A DNA stretch of 64,000 bases, from NCBI RefSeq assembly GCF_003992725.1, contig NZ_RZNF01000012.1:1178001-1242000 (forward strand), written 5' to 3'. Within the stretch, counting starts at the first letter, position 1; every line of letters begins with the position of its first letter. This document shows positions 8,952 through 18,324 of this stretch, one piece after another. This stretch comes from Rhodomicrobium lacus. Lineage in GTDB: Bacteria; Pseudomonadota; Alphaproteobacteria; Rhizobiales; Rhodomicrobiaceae. Below the pieces are notes generated by a model. That model was given only the letters and a program-made list of their open reading frames with translations. It ran no database searches and was not told the origin of the DNA. The position numbers and the translations under genes are program-made.

Positions 8952-9352
8952 GAATAGCACTAAGCTGAGGTCAGGATTCGGCGGTCAATTCACATACCGA
9001 CAACATCCCATGACATATCAACCGGCGTATAATTTTCTTGACTGATCGAGAAAAAATCGGTTCGGCTTGGTCGATGGTCTACCACGGTAATTTATTCCTA
9101 ACTATTGCAGGGGCTTCAGAAAAAAATCACTGCGCGAACGAGTATGAAGCCGGTTGTGCAACTTCCCGGATCGACGTTCATCGGGGCTTCGCGCCGTTTC
9201 CGCCGATCTCGCGCGGCTATTAGCGGCCTCGGTGTCCACGCGGCTTCCGGCTCCGGCGCGTCCGCGCTTTTCTTTAACTCGCAAATTCGCTCTCGCTCTT
9301 TTGTATTACTTCAATTCCAGGATGGGAGCGGTTCGCTCGCCCCGGAATTGCT
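8952..9352. other. Intergenic region upstream of cqsA, no gene seen
   Basis: About 400 bp separate the cqsA leader from the end of the EamA transporter gene. Short open frames here have no convincing ribosome-binding site or composition. The part near 9000-9130 is A+T-rich (for example TATAATTTTCTTGACTGATC and GAAAAAATC) and probably carries the cqsA promoter, but I cannot place it confidently. Confidence 0.5.
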
Positions 9353-10255
9353 TCAGGAAGCGCCCGTCTTCGCCAAAGCCGGCGGCGCAGCGGGAGCAGC
9401 GCTCCGTGTCGTCAGCAGCAACCCCGCTCCGATAATCGCGGCGCCGACGAAGGCGCGCGGTTCGAGCGGCGAGCCAAGCGCGATATTCGACAGGATCACC
9501 ACCCAAAACGGGTTCAGCAGGTGATAGGACGCCGCGCTCGCCGCTCCGCTCCAGCGGATGAGGAGAAGCCAGAGCACCGTCCCGCCGATGCTCACGATGA
9601 CGGTGAGATAGAGGATCGCAAGCGCCGCGGAGATCGTGAAGGTCGGCGTCGGCACGCCTTTCACGGCAAGCACGGGCAGGAGCGCGAGCGCGCCCGCCGT
9701 CGATTGCCAGAAATTGAGCGGGAGCACGGGAAGACCCGTCGCACGTCCGCGAAACATCACGGTGGCAATCGCGAAAGCGGTCGTGCCGCCGACCGCGAGC
9801 GCGACGCCGACGGCATCGCCCGTACTGATGTCGAAGCCGATGATGACGATCACGCCCGCAAAGCCGATCAGCACGCCCAGCGTCTTGATCGGGTCGAACC
9901 GCTCCTGCCTGAGCGCCACAGCGAAAAGGATCGCGAGGAACGGGGCGCAACTCACGATCACGCCCACCACGGCGGCCGAAGTGAAGGCAAGGGCGGAGAA
10001 ATTCAGGCCGAGATAGACCGCGTTGTTCAGCAGACCGAAGATGAGCCCCGTCTTCACGATGCGGGTGTTCCACGCCACCCCGTTCACGAGGCAGAACGGC
10101 GCCATGATCGCGGCGCTTAGCGCGAAGCGGATCACCAGCGTCAGAACGGGGTCTACATCCCGCACGGCGATCTTGCCGGCCACGAAGGCGGAACTCCAGA
10201 TCAGGCTGAAAAGGAGCACGAAGGCGATGAGGGCAGGGCGCGATATCTGTGTCAT
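9353..10255 (-). CDS. EamA/DMT-superfamily exporter
   Basis: The 300-residue hydrophobic protein has about ten transmembrane helices arranged as two EamA repeats. The first begins ALIAFVLLFSLIWSSAFVAGK and the second lies around GVALAVGGTTAFAIATVMFRG. Typical signatures are WSSAFVAGK near the N-terminus and SYHLLNPFWVVILSNIALG in the second half. The family exports amino acids and other small metabolites; the substrate cannot be read from sequence. I chose the ATG at 10255 (MTQISRP) over an upstream TTG at 10276. The gene diverges from a LysR regulator, the standard arrangement for a regulator controlling its neighbouring exporter. Confidence 0.9.
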   Translation of the reverse strand: MTQISRPALIAFVLLFSLIWSSAFVAGKIAVRDVDPVLTLVIRFALSAAIMAPFCLVNGVAWNTRIVKTGLIFGLLNNAVYLGLNFSALAFTSAAVVGVIVSCAPFLAILFAVALRQERFDPIKTLGVLIGFAGVIVIIGFDISTGDAVGVALAVGGTTAFAIATVMFRGRATGLPVLPLNFWQSTAGALALLPVLAVKGVPTPTFTISAALAILYLTVIVSIGGTVLWLLLIRWSGAASAASYHLLNPFWVVILSNIALGSPLEPRAFVGAAIIGAGLLLTTRSAAPAAPPALAKTGAS

Positions 10256-10391
10256 GAGCGAAGGATCGCAGGCCAATCGCTCATTGCAAAATTAATAATG
10301 ACGACGCAATAATAAGCGCAATTGATATGCGCTCGCGGCGGTTGGCCTTGCTTGAGCCAAGCGCATCGGGAAACAGCGAAGGAATCGCACC

Positions 10392-11324
10392 TTGGCCAAT
10401 ATCGCCGATACCGCGGCAACCCTTACCGACCGCCGCATCACGCTCGAACAGCTGCGCGCCTTCGTGATGGTGGCGGAAGGCGGCAGCTTTGCCGGTGCGA
10501 GCCTCGATCTCGGGCGCACGCAATCCGCCGTGACGCAAAGCCTGAAGAAGCTGGAGCAGATCCTCGATTGCGTGCTTCTGGAGCGTCGCCAGGGGCATTT
10601 CGCCGGGCTTACGCTTGAGGGCGCGCGGTTCCTGCCGATGGCAAAGGAAATTCTCGCCCGCCTCTCCGACGCGGTCGGCTCGTTTCAGCGTCCGCCGCTG
10701 GCCGGGCGCATCAGGCTTGGCGTGCCCGACGATTTCGACGTGCTGGACATCCACGGCGTCCTCTCGCGCTGCCTCGACATGAACCCGGACCTTCGCATCG
10801 AGGTGACGTCCGCCATGTCCGCCGCCGTCGTCGACATGTTCAACGCGGGCGAAATCGACGTCGCGCTGCTCAACCGCGCGCGCGGCGAAAGCCCGAATGT
10901 CGGCGGCGCGCCGCGAAAGGTGCTGCGCAGCGAGCCGCTGTTCTGGGTCGGGCGCGAGAAGACGCCGCTCGGCCAGTTTTCAACGGTGCCGCTGGTCGGC
11001 TTCCCCGACGGCTGCACCTACCGCAAGACGATGGTGCTCGCGATGCAGCGCGCGGGCAAGCCGTGCTACCTCGCCTACACAAGCTCGTCTTACGAGAACA
11101 TCCGCAAGGCGGTTTCGGCGGGCCTCGGCATCGCGGTGCTGCCGCGCGGCTCGGTCGGTCGCGACCACGCGGTCCTCGGCGCGGAGGAGGGCTTTCCGCC
11201 GCTGCCGGAAGCGGAACTCGTCATGGTCGCGAACGCGCGCGACGAGCTTTACCGCAAGTTCGCGGCCTTCCTCGAACGCTCGCCGAGCGTCGCCGACGCG
11301 GTACGGCGGCGCGCTGTGGCTTGA
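10392..11324 (+). CDS. LysR-type transcriptional regulator
   Basis: The protein has 310 residues. The winged HTH occupies about residues 15-75 (ITLEQLRAFVMVAEGGSFAGAS ... TQSAVTQSLKKLEQIL). The substrate-binding domain follows from about 100 (GRIRLGVPDDFDVLDIHGVL). The start is TTG at 10392, supported by GAAGGAA about 8 nt upstream; no ATG is suitably placed. It is divergent from the EamA exporter and probably regulates it. The 136-bp gap contains ATTGC and GCAAT half-sites (10284 onward) that could serve as a LysR operator, although a clear T-N11-A box is not certain. The inducer is unknown. Confidence 0.9.
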   Translation: MANIADTAATLTDRRITLEQLRAFVMVAEGGSFAGASLDLGRTQSAVTQSLKKLEQILDCVLLERRQGHFAGLTLEGARFLPMAKEILARLSDAVGSFQRPPLAGRIRLGVPDDFDVLDIHGVLSRCLDMNPDLRIEVTSAMSAAVVDMFNAGEIDVALLNRARGESPNVGGAPRKVLRSEPLFWVGREKTPLGQFSTVPLVGFPDGCTYRKTMVLAMQRAGKPCYLAYTSSSYENIRKAVSAGLGIAVLPRGSVGRDHAVLGAEEGFPPLPEAELVMVANARDELYRKFAAFLERSPSVADAVRRRAVA

Positions 11325-11361
11325 GGGGGCGGCGCATGTTATGCGTATTTGGCTTGCATCA

Positions 11362-11673
11362 CTAATTACTGCGCCTACTCATCACCTCTAATCGAAGTCG
11401 TGCGAGGATCTCAGTCATATTGAACGAGAGAGACGCGTATTCGGGAGACACTTGCTCTTGGCTGGAGCTTGCTAAGAAAAGCAACGCCTCCCCGGCCTGC
11501 CTAGCAAGTTTCACGACTTCATCGCCCGGCTCCAACCGGTTAGCGTTTGCCCATCGCTGAATAGCCGCCTCCGAAAGGGCAAAAAGCACTTCGTTTGGCC
11601 AGATGAGACGGTTGATTTCTTTTAGAACAGCGCGCTGTGCGTCCATCCTATTAGCGAAGCTATCGTTGATCAT
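11362..11673 (-). CDS. Small helical protein, third gene of the pentapeptide/nucleotidyltransferase island
   Basis: The 103-residue, mostly helical protein (MINDSFANRMDAQRAVLKEIN ... LARLRLEVMSRRSN) has no family I recognise. Its start overlaps the end of the nucleotidyltransferase gene by 14 bp, so the two are probably translated together. The protein is rich in Ala, Leu and Glu and shows no signal peptide or TM segment. It could be a partner subunit of the nucleotidyltransferase, since many MNT proteins work with a small helical protein. However, I see no R-x4-6-H motif that would make it a HEPN toxin. Codon use is more A+T-rich than in flanking genes. Confidence 0.65.
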   Translation of the reverse strand: MINDSFANRMDAQRAVLKEINRLIWPNEVLFALSEAAIQRWANANRLEPGDEVVKLARQAGEALLFLASSSQEQVSPEYASLSFNMTEILARLRLEVMSRRSN

Positions 11674-12298
11674 TCTCTCGATCTTTCAGGCGAGACATCC
11701 AATTTTCTAGAGCTGGAAGCGCTTTAAGAGCCTCAGATATTTCCGCTTGATCCAGCGGCGCTCCATATCCTCGAGTACTTAAGAGGCGCGCGCGTTCGAG
11801 AATACGATATATATTTAACTCTATAGGAGGATGATCACCCATCAAATCCAAGGCCACGCCTCTCGAAAAATTGGGGCACCCGCGTCCCAACAAGTAACAG
11901 CTGGAAAAATTTCGCAGGGCGAGAAATACGGCGGATAAATCAAAAACGATACTCCGGCTATCTTTTTCAGCAGAGTTCCTCGCCTGCCTAAATATCTCCA
12001 AAAAACGTTCGCAATCTTTATGGGTGTTATTGTAGGTAGCGGGAGAGCCAAGCGTGAAGAAAAAATCACGATCGTCACTGCCATAGATGAGCTTCGCTTC
12101 GAGGTGAAGATGCCAAGCGAAGGGGTTTCCATCCGCCCAAATTCGCGCGATTTTGGCGTGGGAATAAATAGAAAACATCGCCCGCGACAGTTGATTTGCA
12201 CTGCCTGTGGTTACGGCGAGCAAATCAACATCCGATCCGGGTAATATTTCGCCACGGCAGATCGACCCAAATGCATAAACGTGCAGCATCTCATTCAT
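11660..12298 (-). CDS. MNT-type nucleotidyltransferase-fold protein
   Basis: The protein has 212 residues from the ATG at 12298, which overlaps the TGA of the upstream gene as ATGA. The longer frame to 12436 would overlap that gene by 142 bp and is unlikely. The nucleotidyltransferase signature is complete at the extreme N-terminus: G11-S12 in YAFGSICRGE and D23-x-D25 in GSDVDLLAV. The remaining ~170 residues are helical (KDCERFLEIFRQARNSAEKD; FDLSAVFLALRNFSSCYLLG) and could be a substrate or partner domain. Relatives include aminoglycoside nucleotidyltransferases and MNT antitoxins that AMPylate HEPN toxins. The substrate cannot be assigned. Confidence 0.75.
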   Translation of the reverse strand: MNEMLHVYAFGSICRGEILPGSDVDLLAVTTGSANQLSRAMFSIYSHAKIARIWADGNPFAWHLHLEAKLIYGSDDRDFFFTLGSPATYNNTHKDCERFLEIFRQARNSAEKDSRSIVFDLSAVFLALRNFSSCYLLGRGCPNFSRGVALDLMGDHPPIELNIYRILERARLLSTRGYGAPLDQAEISEALKALPALENWMSRLKDRENDQR

Positions 12299-13305
12299 CG
12301 ACGATTGAAGCGTTTGACGAGTATCGACATGAATAGGCCAAAAAATGTGAGCCTGAGAACGGTGATAGCAGTGAGCCACTCTAAGGAAATGTATGAGGGT
12401 GCGCCCACGCCAAAGAAGATCTGCGGGGCGCGCCAAAGGGCGTCAAAAAGGACGTTCAAAGACAGCTGCATTGCGGCAGTTGCAAGGTCCAAGATCGCAA
12501 TAGCTACGATAAGGACGAGGACCGCCCTCAAAAGAGCAGAAAGGCTTTCACCATTGCCCCAGAGATAGTCTAGAAATTTGAATTTCGCCCAGAGCGAAAA
12601 CTGTTTAACGCGAATAAATACACTTTTGTACTTTTTACGATAATAATAATCGTTTGAACTCCAAGATTTGTAGAGATGGATTTCAGCGGCATCAAGTTCG
12701 ACGCGCATCGCTCGGTTGACGGCTGCGGCATCGCCAATTTGCTGAAAATTAGTGCGCAGGCTTCTAGCAAAGCGCATCTTATGATTTTCGTAAGCCGGGC
12801 AATTATCGTCTAAAATTGTATCATCAATGATTGTACGCTCGAACGTCGCGTAGTCGAAGATGCAGCCAATAAATCTAGCGCCATGCAAATTCGTCGAAGA
12901 AAACCTAGATCCTGTAAAATTACAGCTATCAAACTGACAGTCACGTAAATAGCACAAATCGAAGGTCGTGTTGGAAAAGTTTATCTTTCTAAATTTCTTT
13001 TTAATCGCCACGAATCTAATCAATTGAAGGTTCGACCAATCGTCGTCACCTATATCGTTTCGTAAGGCCTTATCTTTGTATTCGATGCGTTGACTTTCGC
13101 CCAGAAATGCAGAAAGTTTTGTAGCTCGCTCACCCAGCAGATCCGCCGCAGCCGGCCCCGACACAAATTTAGATGGCGCATCAGGTTTCCAAAAGCGTGC
13201 ATCATGCACGCTGACCTCTTCTTCGGTTTGGTCAGGCATGTCCATTCCTGTAGGCAAGGCTAAGTTGTCAAAATCGACGGCATATAAAAAGCTAAGGCTA
13301 TTCAT
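12295..13305 (-). CDS. Pentapeptide-repeat protein with C-terminal membrane segments
   Basis: The protein has 336 residues. Residues about 105-165 are pentapeptide-type repeats (INFSNTTFDLCYLRDCQFDSCNF ... GARFIGCIFDYATFERT), which fold as a right-handed quadrilateral beta-helix. A helical linker follows (NEW segments such as DAAEIHLYKSW), then two hydrophobic segments: LLRAVLVLIVAIAILDL (about 258-275) and WLTAITVLRLTFFGLFMSILV (about 310-330). The C-terminal layout resembles pentapeptide proteins fused to a two-TM channel-like domain, but no K+-channel filter is visible. The start at 13305 has a weak RBS; MDMPDQ at 13239 has AGGA at good spacing and may be the real start. It is the first gene of a three-gene overlapping unit. 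Confidence 0.75.
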   Translation of the reverse strand: MNSLSFLYAVDFDNLALPTGMDMPDQTEEEVSVHDARFWKPDAPSKFVSGPAAADLLGERATKLSAFLGESQRIEYKDKALRNDIGDDDWSNLQLIRFVAIKKKFRKINFSNTTFDLCYLRDCQFDSCNFTGSRFSSTNLHGARFIGCIFDYATFERTIIDDTILDDNCPAYENHKMRFARSLRTNFQQIGDAAAVNRAMRVELDAAEIHLYKSWSSNDYYYRKKYKSVFIRVKQFSLWAKFKFLDYLWGNGESLSALLRAVLVLIVAIAILDLATAAMQLSLNVLFDALWRAPQIFFGVGAPSYISLEWLTAITVLRLTFFGLFMSILVKRFNRR

Positions 13306-13412
13306 ATCTCAGCCGATTCGGGCGAGTCTGCACGGCAGAATCAAAGGCTGTCTAAAACTAACTTGTGGCAAATTCAGACATCAGCTTTCCGCCACTGCCA
13401 CCCCCCGAGCGA

Positions 13413-13430
13413 AACGCCGCAAGCGGCGTT
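13413..13430. repeat. 8-bp hairpin between the island and ycjX
   Basis: AACGCCGC-AA-GCGGCGTT is a perfect dyad. No T-tract follows on either strand, so it is not a convincing terminator. It sits between two divergent genes and may be an operator or an RNA structure. Confidence 0.35.
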
Positions 13431-13490
13431 ATTCCCCTCCGCCGCGTCTCCTGTTAAAACAGCCGCTTCATCTCCCGAATTGCGAGAGGA

Positions 13491-14960
13491 ATGGCCTTGC
13501 TGGAACGCTGGTCGAGTTCAGCGCTGGAAACGTGGGCGCGCGCGCAGGACACCGCCGCCCAGATGTTCGCGCCGTCCGTGCGGCTCGGCGTGACCGGGCT
13601 GTCGCGCTCCGGCAAGACGGTGTTCATCACCTCGCTCGTGCATAATCTCATGGCGGGCAACGCGCTCCCGTTCTTCGAGCCGCTGGCGCAGAAGCGCATC
13701 CTGCGCACCTATCTCGAACCGCAGCCGGACGACGCGGTGCCGCGCTTCGATTACGAGGGCAATCTCGCGAAGCTCACCGCCGCCGAGCCGGAATGGCCGG
13801 AGGGCACGCGGCAGATCAGCGAACTTCGCCTCACCTTCGAATATGCCCCCGGCGCGATGATGCGGCGCGCGCTCGGCGCAACGCGGCTGATGCATCTCGA
13901 CATCGTGGATTATCCCGGCGAATGGCTGCTCGACCTGCCGCTGCTCGACCTCACTTTCGAGGAATGGTCGCGGCAATCCATCGCCATGGCGCGCGAGGCG
14001 AGCCGCGAACCGGCGGCGAAGGAGTGGCTCGCCTTCCTCGGCAACACGAACCCGCTTCAGAAGAAGAACGAGCAGACGGCGAAACAGGGCGCGGAGATTT
14101 TCACGCAATATCTGCGCAAATGCCGCGACGACGCGCTGTCCTTCTCCAGCCTCACGCCGGGCCGCTTCCTCATGCCGGGCGATCTTGCGGGCTCGCCCGC
14201 CTTCACCTTCTTCCCGCTCGAAGCGCCGGACGGCTCGACGCCGCCCGACAACAGCCTTTGGGCGATGATGGCGCGGCGCTTCCGCTCCTACAAGCGGCAC
14301 GTCATCCAGCCGTTCTACCGCGATCACTTCGCGCGGCTCGACCGCCAGATCGTGCTGGCCGACGTGCTGACGGTGGTCAACGCGGGCGCGGATGCCGTCG
14401 CCGACCTCGAACGCGCGATGACCGACATCCTCGGCTGCTTCCGTCACGGCCAGAACCCGTGGCATGCCATGTTCAGCGGGCGGCGGATCGACCGCATCGT
14501 GTTCGCCGCGACGAAGGCGGATCACCTGCACCACACGAACCACGACCGGCTCGAGGCGATCCTCGGCCTCATCGCGAAGAAAAGCGCTGCGCGGGCGAAT
14601 TTCAGCGGCGCGGAGGTGAAGGCGTTCGCGCTCGCGAGCGTCCGCGCGACGGGCGAGGCGGAAGCGCGGCAGGGCAACGACCGGCTGCCATGCATCGTCG
14701 GCGTGCCGCTGAAAGGCGAGCGCCTCGGCGCCCGCGTCTTCGACGGCAAGGAGCAACTTGCGATCTTTCCCGGCGACCTGCCGGAAGACCCGGCGCTCGC
14801 GCTGTCGCCCGAATGGCTGAAAATGGGACACTCGGCGGCGCATTTCGTGCGTTTCCGGCCGCAACGCCAGCGCGCGCTCGGCTTCGGTGAAAGCCCGGTG
14901 CTGTCCCACATCCGGCTCGACCGCGCGTTGAACTTCCTTATCGGCGATAAACTCTCATGA
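13491..14960 (+). CDS. ycjX: YcjX family P-loop protein
   Basis: The 489-residue protein is typical in length for the YcjX/DUF463 family. The Walker A motif is GLSRSGKTVFITSL (about residues 36-50). Family signatures include LMHLDIVDYPGEWLLDLPLL (about 142-162) and IVFAATKADHLHHTNHDRL (about 335-353), the latter resembling the NKxD base-recognition loop. It is a predicted nucleotide-binding protein; in Escherichia coli ycjX is co-regulated with ycjF under the phage-shock regulator PspF. The stop overlaps the downstream start (ATGA at 14957), so the two are translationally coupled. No psp genes are in the window. Confidence 0.93.
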   Translation: MALLERWSSSALETWARAQDTAAQMFAPSVRLGVTGLSRSGKTVFITSLVHNLMAGNALPFFEPLAQKRILRTYLEPQPDDAVPRFDYEGNLAKLTAAEPEWPEGTRQISELRLTFEYAPGAMMRRALGATRLMHLDIVDYPGEWLLDLPLLDLTFEEWSRQSIAMAREASREPAAKEWLAFLGNTNPLQKKNEQTAKQGAEIFTQYLRKCRDDALSFSSLTPGRFLMPGDLAGSPAFTFFPLEAPDGSTPPDNSLWAMMARRFRSYKRHVIQPFYRDHFARLDRQIVLADVLTVVNAGADAVADLERAMTDILGCFRHGQNPWHAMFSGRRIDRIVFAATKADHLHHTNHDRLEAILGLIAKKSAARANFSGAEVKAFALASVRATGEAEARQGNDRLPCIVGVPLKGERLGARVFDGKEQLAIFPGDLPEDPALALSPEWLKMGHSAAHFVRFRPQRQRALGFGESPVLSHIRLDRALNFLIGDKLS

Positions 14961-16153
14961 CCGGCGAACCGAAAGGCCGCGCGCCCGCGGCATTCAATCT
15001 CGACGATCCCAGGCTCTCGGCGGATCTGCCGCTGCGGGATGAAGCGCCCGCGCCCGGGCCGGATGCGCCAAAAGCGCCGCCAGCATCGTCTCGCGTGGAA
15101 CCCGAACAGAACCGGCCCGCTGCCGCCGCCTCGCAGGGCGCACAGCCGGGCGCGAAGCCGCGCGCTGCCGGGCCGCAGCCGAACGCGGCGGCGCCCGCCC
15201 CCGCGCCTTCGGATCAGCCCACCGCAACGACGGCAGAGCCGCCCGAAAAGGCGATCTCGCGTACGCGGAAATGGGGCGGCCTCTTCCTGTCGGCGGTGGG
15301 CGGGCTCGTCGTGCTCGCCGTCCTCATCTGGGTGCAGGACACATTCCTGACGCTTCTCGGACGCCAAGACTGGATCGGCTGGGCAGCAACGATCCTGCTG
15401 GCGGTCGCCGTCTTCTCCTTCGCCATGATCCTCGCGCGCGAAATCGGGGGACTTGCCCGGCTGTCGGCCATGACGACGGTCCGCAAGCGCGCCGACTCCG
15501 CGCTCATGGTCGAAGACACGAAGCAGGCGCGCGTCGCGGCAGGCGAAATCCGCGCGATCTTCGCCGAACGGCGCGAACTCGCCGACGGCCTCGCGCGGCT
15601 CAAGAAGCACGAGCGCGACATCATGGACGCGAAGCAGGTTCTGAGCCTGACGGAGCGCGAGCTGCTGGTGCCGCTCGACAAGCTCGCGCGCGTCACCATC
15701 GGCTCGTCCGGCCGCCGCGTGCTGACCGTGACGACGCTGTCGCCCGCCGCGATCATCTCGGTCGGTTTCGTCGCCTACGAAAATTTCCGCATGCTCCGAA
15801 ATCTCGCCTCGATCTATGGCGGTCGGCCCGGCTTCTTCGCGATCCTGAAGCTGATGCGGCTGATCGCGGGACACCTCGCGCTCACGGGCGGCATCGCCTT
15901 TACCGACGACATCCTGTCTCAGGTGCTCGGCCACGGACTGACCGCGCGCGTCTCGAAGCGCCTTGGTGAGGGTCTCATCAACGGCGGCTTCACCATGCGC
16001 ATCGGCCTCGCGGCGGTGGAGGTGCTGCGGCCGCTGCCCTATGTGGAGGCGAAGCAGCCGCGCTTCCGCGAGTTCGTGTCCGAGTTCCTGAAGGTCGGGC
16101 ACCGCTTCGCGGGGGAGATCACGCCGGAAGGGAAAGAACGAGGGCGAGGCTGA
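14957..16153 (+). CDS. TIGR01620 / YcjF-like inner-membrane protein (DUF697)
   Basis: The protein has 398 residues. An N-terminal ~100-residue Pro/Ala-rich cytoplasmic region is followed by two TM helices, [20 protein letters not shown] (about 110-130) and [18 protein letters not shown] (about 142-160). A helical stretch then leads to a DUF697-like region ending [19 protein letters not shown]. This matches the TIGR01620/YcjF family, which follows ycjX in many proteobacteria. Its start overlaps the ycjX stop by 4 bp. Its 3' end overlaps the convergent yeiH gene by 35 bp. The function is unknown beyond a presumed envelope-stress role shared with YcjX. Confidence 0.92.
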   Translation: MTGEPKGRAPAAFNLDDPRLSADLPLRDEAPAPGPDAPKAPPASSRVEPEQNRPAAAASQGAQPGAKPRAAGPQPNAAAPAPAPSDQPTATTAEPPEKAISRTRKWGGLFLSAVGGLVVLAVLIWVQDTFLTLLGRQDWIGWAATILLAVAVFSFAMILAREIGGLARLSAMTTVRKRADSALMVEDTKQARVAAGEIRAIFAERRELADGLARLKKHERDIMDAKQVLSLTERELLVPLDKLARVTIGSSGRRVLTVTTLSPAAIISVGFVAYENFRMLRNLASIYGGRPGFFAILKLMRLIAGHLALTGGIAFTDDILSQVLGHGLTARVSKRLGEGLINGGFTMRIGLAAVEVLRPLPYVEAKQPRFREFVSEFLKVGHRFAGEITPEGKERGRG

Positions 16154-17198
16154 ATGCCGCGATGAAAACGCTCGCGCAGGCGGCCAAAGCCAGAGGACGC
16201 AGCCCCTTCGCCGCGAGCTTGCGGAAACTTGTTTCGAGCCCCATCGCGCCGAGCGCCATGGTAAGCAGCACCATCGTCAGCGTGCCGAAACCGCCCCGCA
16301 CCTCCGCCGGAATATCCACTACGCTGCTGAAGAGCGTGAGGGCCACGAAGCCGAGCACGAACCAGGGCATCGGCACCGAGGCACGCGCGCCATCTTCGCC
16401 CGCCGAGGCGCGCCGCGGGACGATGAAACCGAGCGTCAGCACGAGAGGAGCCAGCATCATCACGCGGCTCAGCTTGGCTATGGTTCCATACTCGCCCGCT
16501 TGCTGGCCGGCCTGGAACGTAGCGGCGACCACCTGGGCGATCTCGTGGATCGACGCGCCCGCCCATAGGCCATAGCTCTGCGGACCCAGGCCGAGCATCG
16601 CTGGCAGCATGGGATAGACGAACATTGCGATGGAGCCGAACAACGTGACGCAGGCGACCGCGTAGGCCACGTCTTCGTCATGCGCGTTCGTGACCGTGTT
16701 CGTGGCGATGACCGCCGAAGCGCCACAGATTGACGTGCCCGCTGCGATCAGTTCCGCGAGCTTCTGCTCCACGCCGAGCATGCGGCCAAGCCATTTCGTG
16801 AAGACAAACGTCGCGACGAGCGATGCTGCTATGATCGCGACACCGGCACCGCCAACTGCCGCGACCTGACCGACCGTGAGTTGAAGGCCGAGAAGCACGA
16901 TGCCCATGCGCAGCAGCTTGCGCATGGAAAACTGCACACCTTCCCTTGCCCGCGATGGCGTACCGAACAGATTGTGAAACGCCATACCGAGCACGATTGC
17001 GAGGATCAGCGGGCTGAAGGTTTTGACGCCCGGAATTTCCCACAGCGCGAAGGACGCGCCCGTGATCGTTCCGACGAGGAACAACCCCGGCCAGATGGTT
17101 TGACCGGCGTGATGCCGGAGGCTGCGGTGCAAGCGATGAAAGCGACGCGCTTTGCGCAAATCGCCTTCATCTTGAAATACAATTTCGGTATTCGCCAC
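16119..17198 (-). CDS. yeiH: YeiH family putative sulfate exporter
   Basis: The protein has 359 residues from a GTG at 17198, which is preceded by GAGG at good spacing; an in-frame ATG at 17246 is the alternative. About ten TM helices are visible. Diagnostic YeiH/UPF0324 segments are [17 protein letters not shown] (matching GAGSSICGAAAVLATEPV of E. coli YeiH), [13 protein letters not shown] and [14 protein letters not shown]. The family is annotated as a sulfate exporter on limited evidence. An apparent long ORF fuses it to the LysR gene upstream; this is an artefact of a frameshift there. In E. coli, yeiH lies next to the LysR gene yeiE, the same pairing as here. Confidence 0.88.
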   Translation of the reverse strand: MANTEIVFQDEGDLRKARRFHRLHRSLRHHAGQTIWPGLFLVGTITGASFALWEIPGVKTFSPLILAIVLGMAFHNLFGTPSRAREGVQFSMRKLLRMGIVLLGLQLTVGQVAAVGGAGVAIIAASLVATFVFTKWLGRMLGVEQKLAELIAAGTSICGASAVIATNTVTNAHDEDVAYAVACVTLFGSIAMFVYPMLPAMLGLGPQSYGLWAGASIHEIAQVVAATFQAGQQAGEYGTIAKLSRVMMLAPLVLTLGFIVPRRASAGEDGARASVPMPWFVLGFVALTLFSSVVDIPAEVRGGFGTLTMVLLTMALGAMGLETSFRKLAAKGLRPLALAACASVFIAAFSLALVLSLPA

Positions 17199-17308
17199 GA
17201 TTGACCTCAGGAATTTCCTTAATGGTCGCCCATGCGAAATGATCATTCCAACAAATTGTTGATGTCGTTTTGATCTGAAAATGAGAATGATCAGTGGGAA
17301 AGGAGTTT

Positions 17309-18182
17309 CTACTCGACCAGATCCAGCAGCGCGCGTTCCGCCCGGCTGATACTCCGCTCCTTGTGCCGGGCGACGTAGAACGGGCGTTCCGGTAACGGCA
17401 GAGATACAAACGCGAGCGTACCTGCGCTCAGGAGCGGCTCCGCCACAAGGTCGGATATCGCCGCCGCCCCCCGCACCGGCACGGACTGCCGCACACACGG
17501 CTTCGTTCGATGGCAGTTCCATCGCCACCTTGAGAGACGTGGAGTCCACACCAAGCCCCCGCAAAGCATCCAGAAAGATCGCGCGCGTGCCGGAGCCCGG
17601 CTCACGCATCACCCACGGACCTTGCATCAGATCTTCCGGGGCCACGTTTCGACCACTCCATTCGTGCCGGGGACTGACGACGACCACCAGCCTGTCACCC
17701 TTCACAGCCTTCAGCCGCAAGGCCGGATTGTCGATGTTGCCTTCCGCAAAGCCGATATCGGCAAATCCCTCGCTCACAGCCGCAGCCACCTCTTCCGTGT
17801 TACCGATTGCAAGCTGGACCGAGACCCCTGGATACGCCACGCGAAAGCGGTGGAGTAACGGCGGCAGCCAGTAATTCGCAATGGTCTGGCTTGCAAACAA
17901 TGACAAGGTGCCCGCCATGCACCCTGCAAGATCGTGCAGCACGCGTTCTGCTGCGGCGCTTCGCGCGAGCACTGCGCGCGCCTCGGAGAGGAAAAGACGC
18001 CCCGCGTCCGTCAGTTCGATGCGCCGTCCGATGCGATGGAAAAGCCGGGTATCATAGCGGGCCTCCAGCGCCGCGATGGCCGCGCTTGCCGCAGACTGGG
18101 TGATATGAATCGCCTCGGCTGCGCGCGTCATGTGCTCCCGCTCGGCCACGGCGACGAAAATGCGTAATTGCTCAAGTGTCAT
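17309..18182 (-). pseudogene. YeiE-like LysR regulator with a one-base frameshift
   Basis: The N-terminal HTH ([22 protein letters not shown] ... [16 protein letters not shown]) and most of the effector domain are intact up to [18 protein letters not shown] (near 17470). There a run of six C (17467-17472) shifts the frame. Removing one C restores [26 protein letters not shown] ... LLDLVE, which matches the expected C-terminus, and gives 290 residues, close to E. coli YeiE (293). In the sequence as given the frame continues instead through the gap into yeiH. A homopolymer site makes a sequencing error plausible, so the gene may be intact in the organism. It is the likely regulator of yeiH. Confidence 0.85.
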
Positions 18183-18324
18183 GTCAATGCCGCCGCTTTC
18201 CGTTGCCGGGCCATTGTATGGTGCTCCCGGAAACAGATACAGCGGCAACGGGGAACGAGGCTGAACCCCGCCCGTTCACTCTCCAAAACGCCGCCCTGCG
18301 GTGCACACCGAGGAGAGATTCCAA

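Noticed and set aside
9038-9223. Short plus-strand frame of 61 codons after cqsA
   Set aside because: No ribosome-binding site, unlike-protein composition and overlap with other random frames in an A+T-rich intergenic region.
13518-16102. Long minus-strand frames opposite ycjX and the TIGR01620 gene
   Set aside because: Low-complexity Arg/Glu/His-rich translations that mirror the two well-recognised plus-strand genes.
16119-18248. 709-residue LysR-transporter fusion protein
   Set aside because: The join runs through the intergenic gap in the wrong frame after a homopolymer frameshift; each half matches a separate family (YeiE and YeiH).
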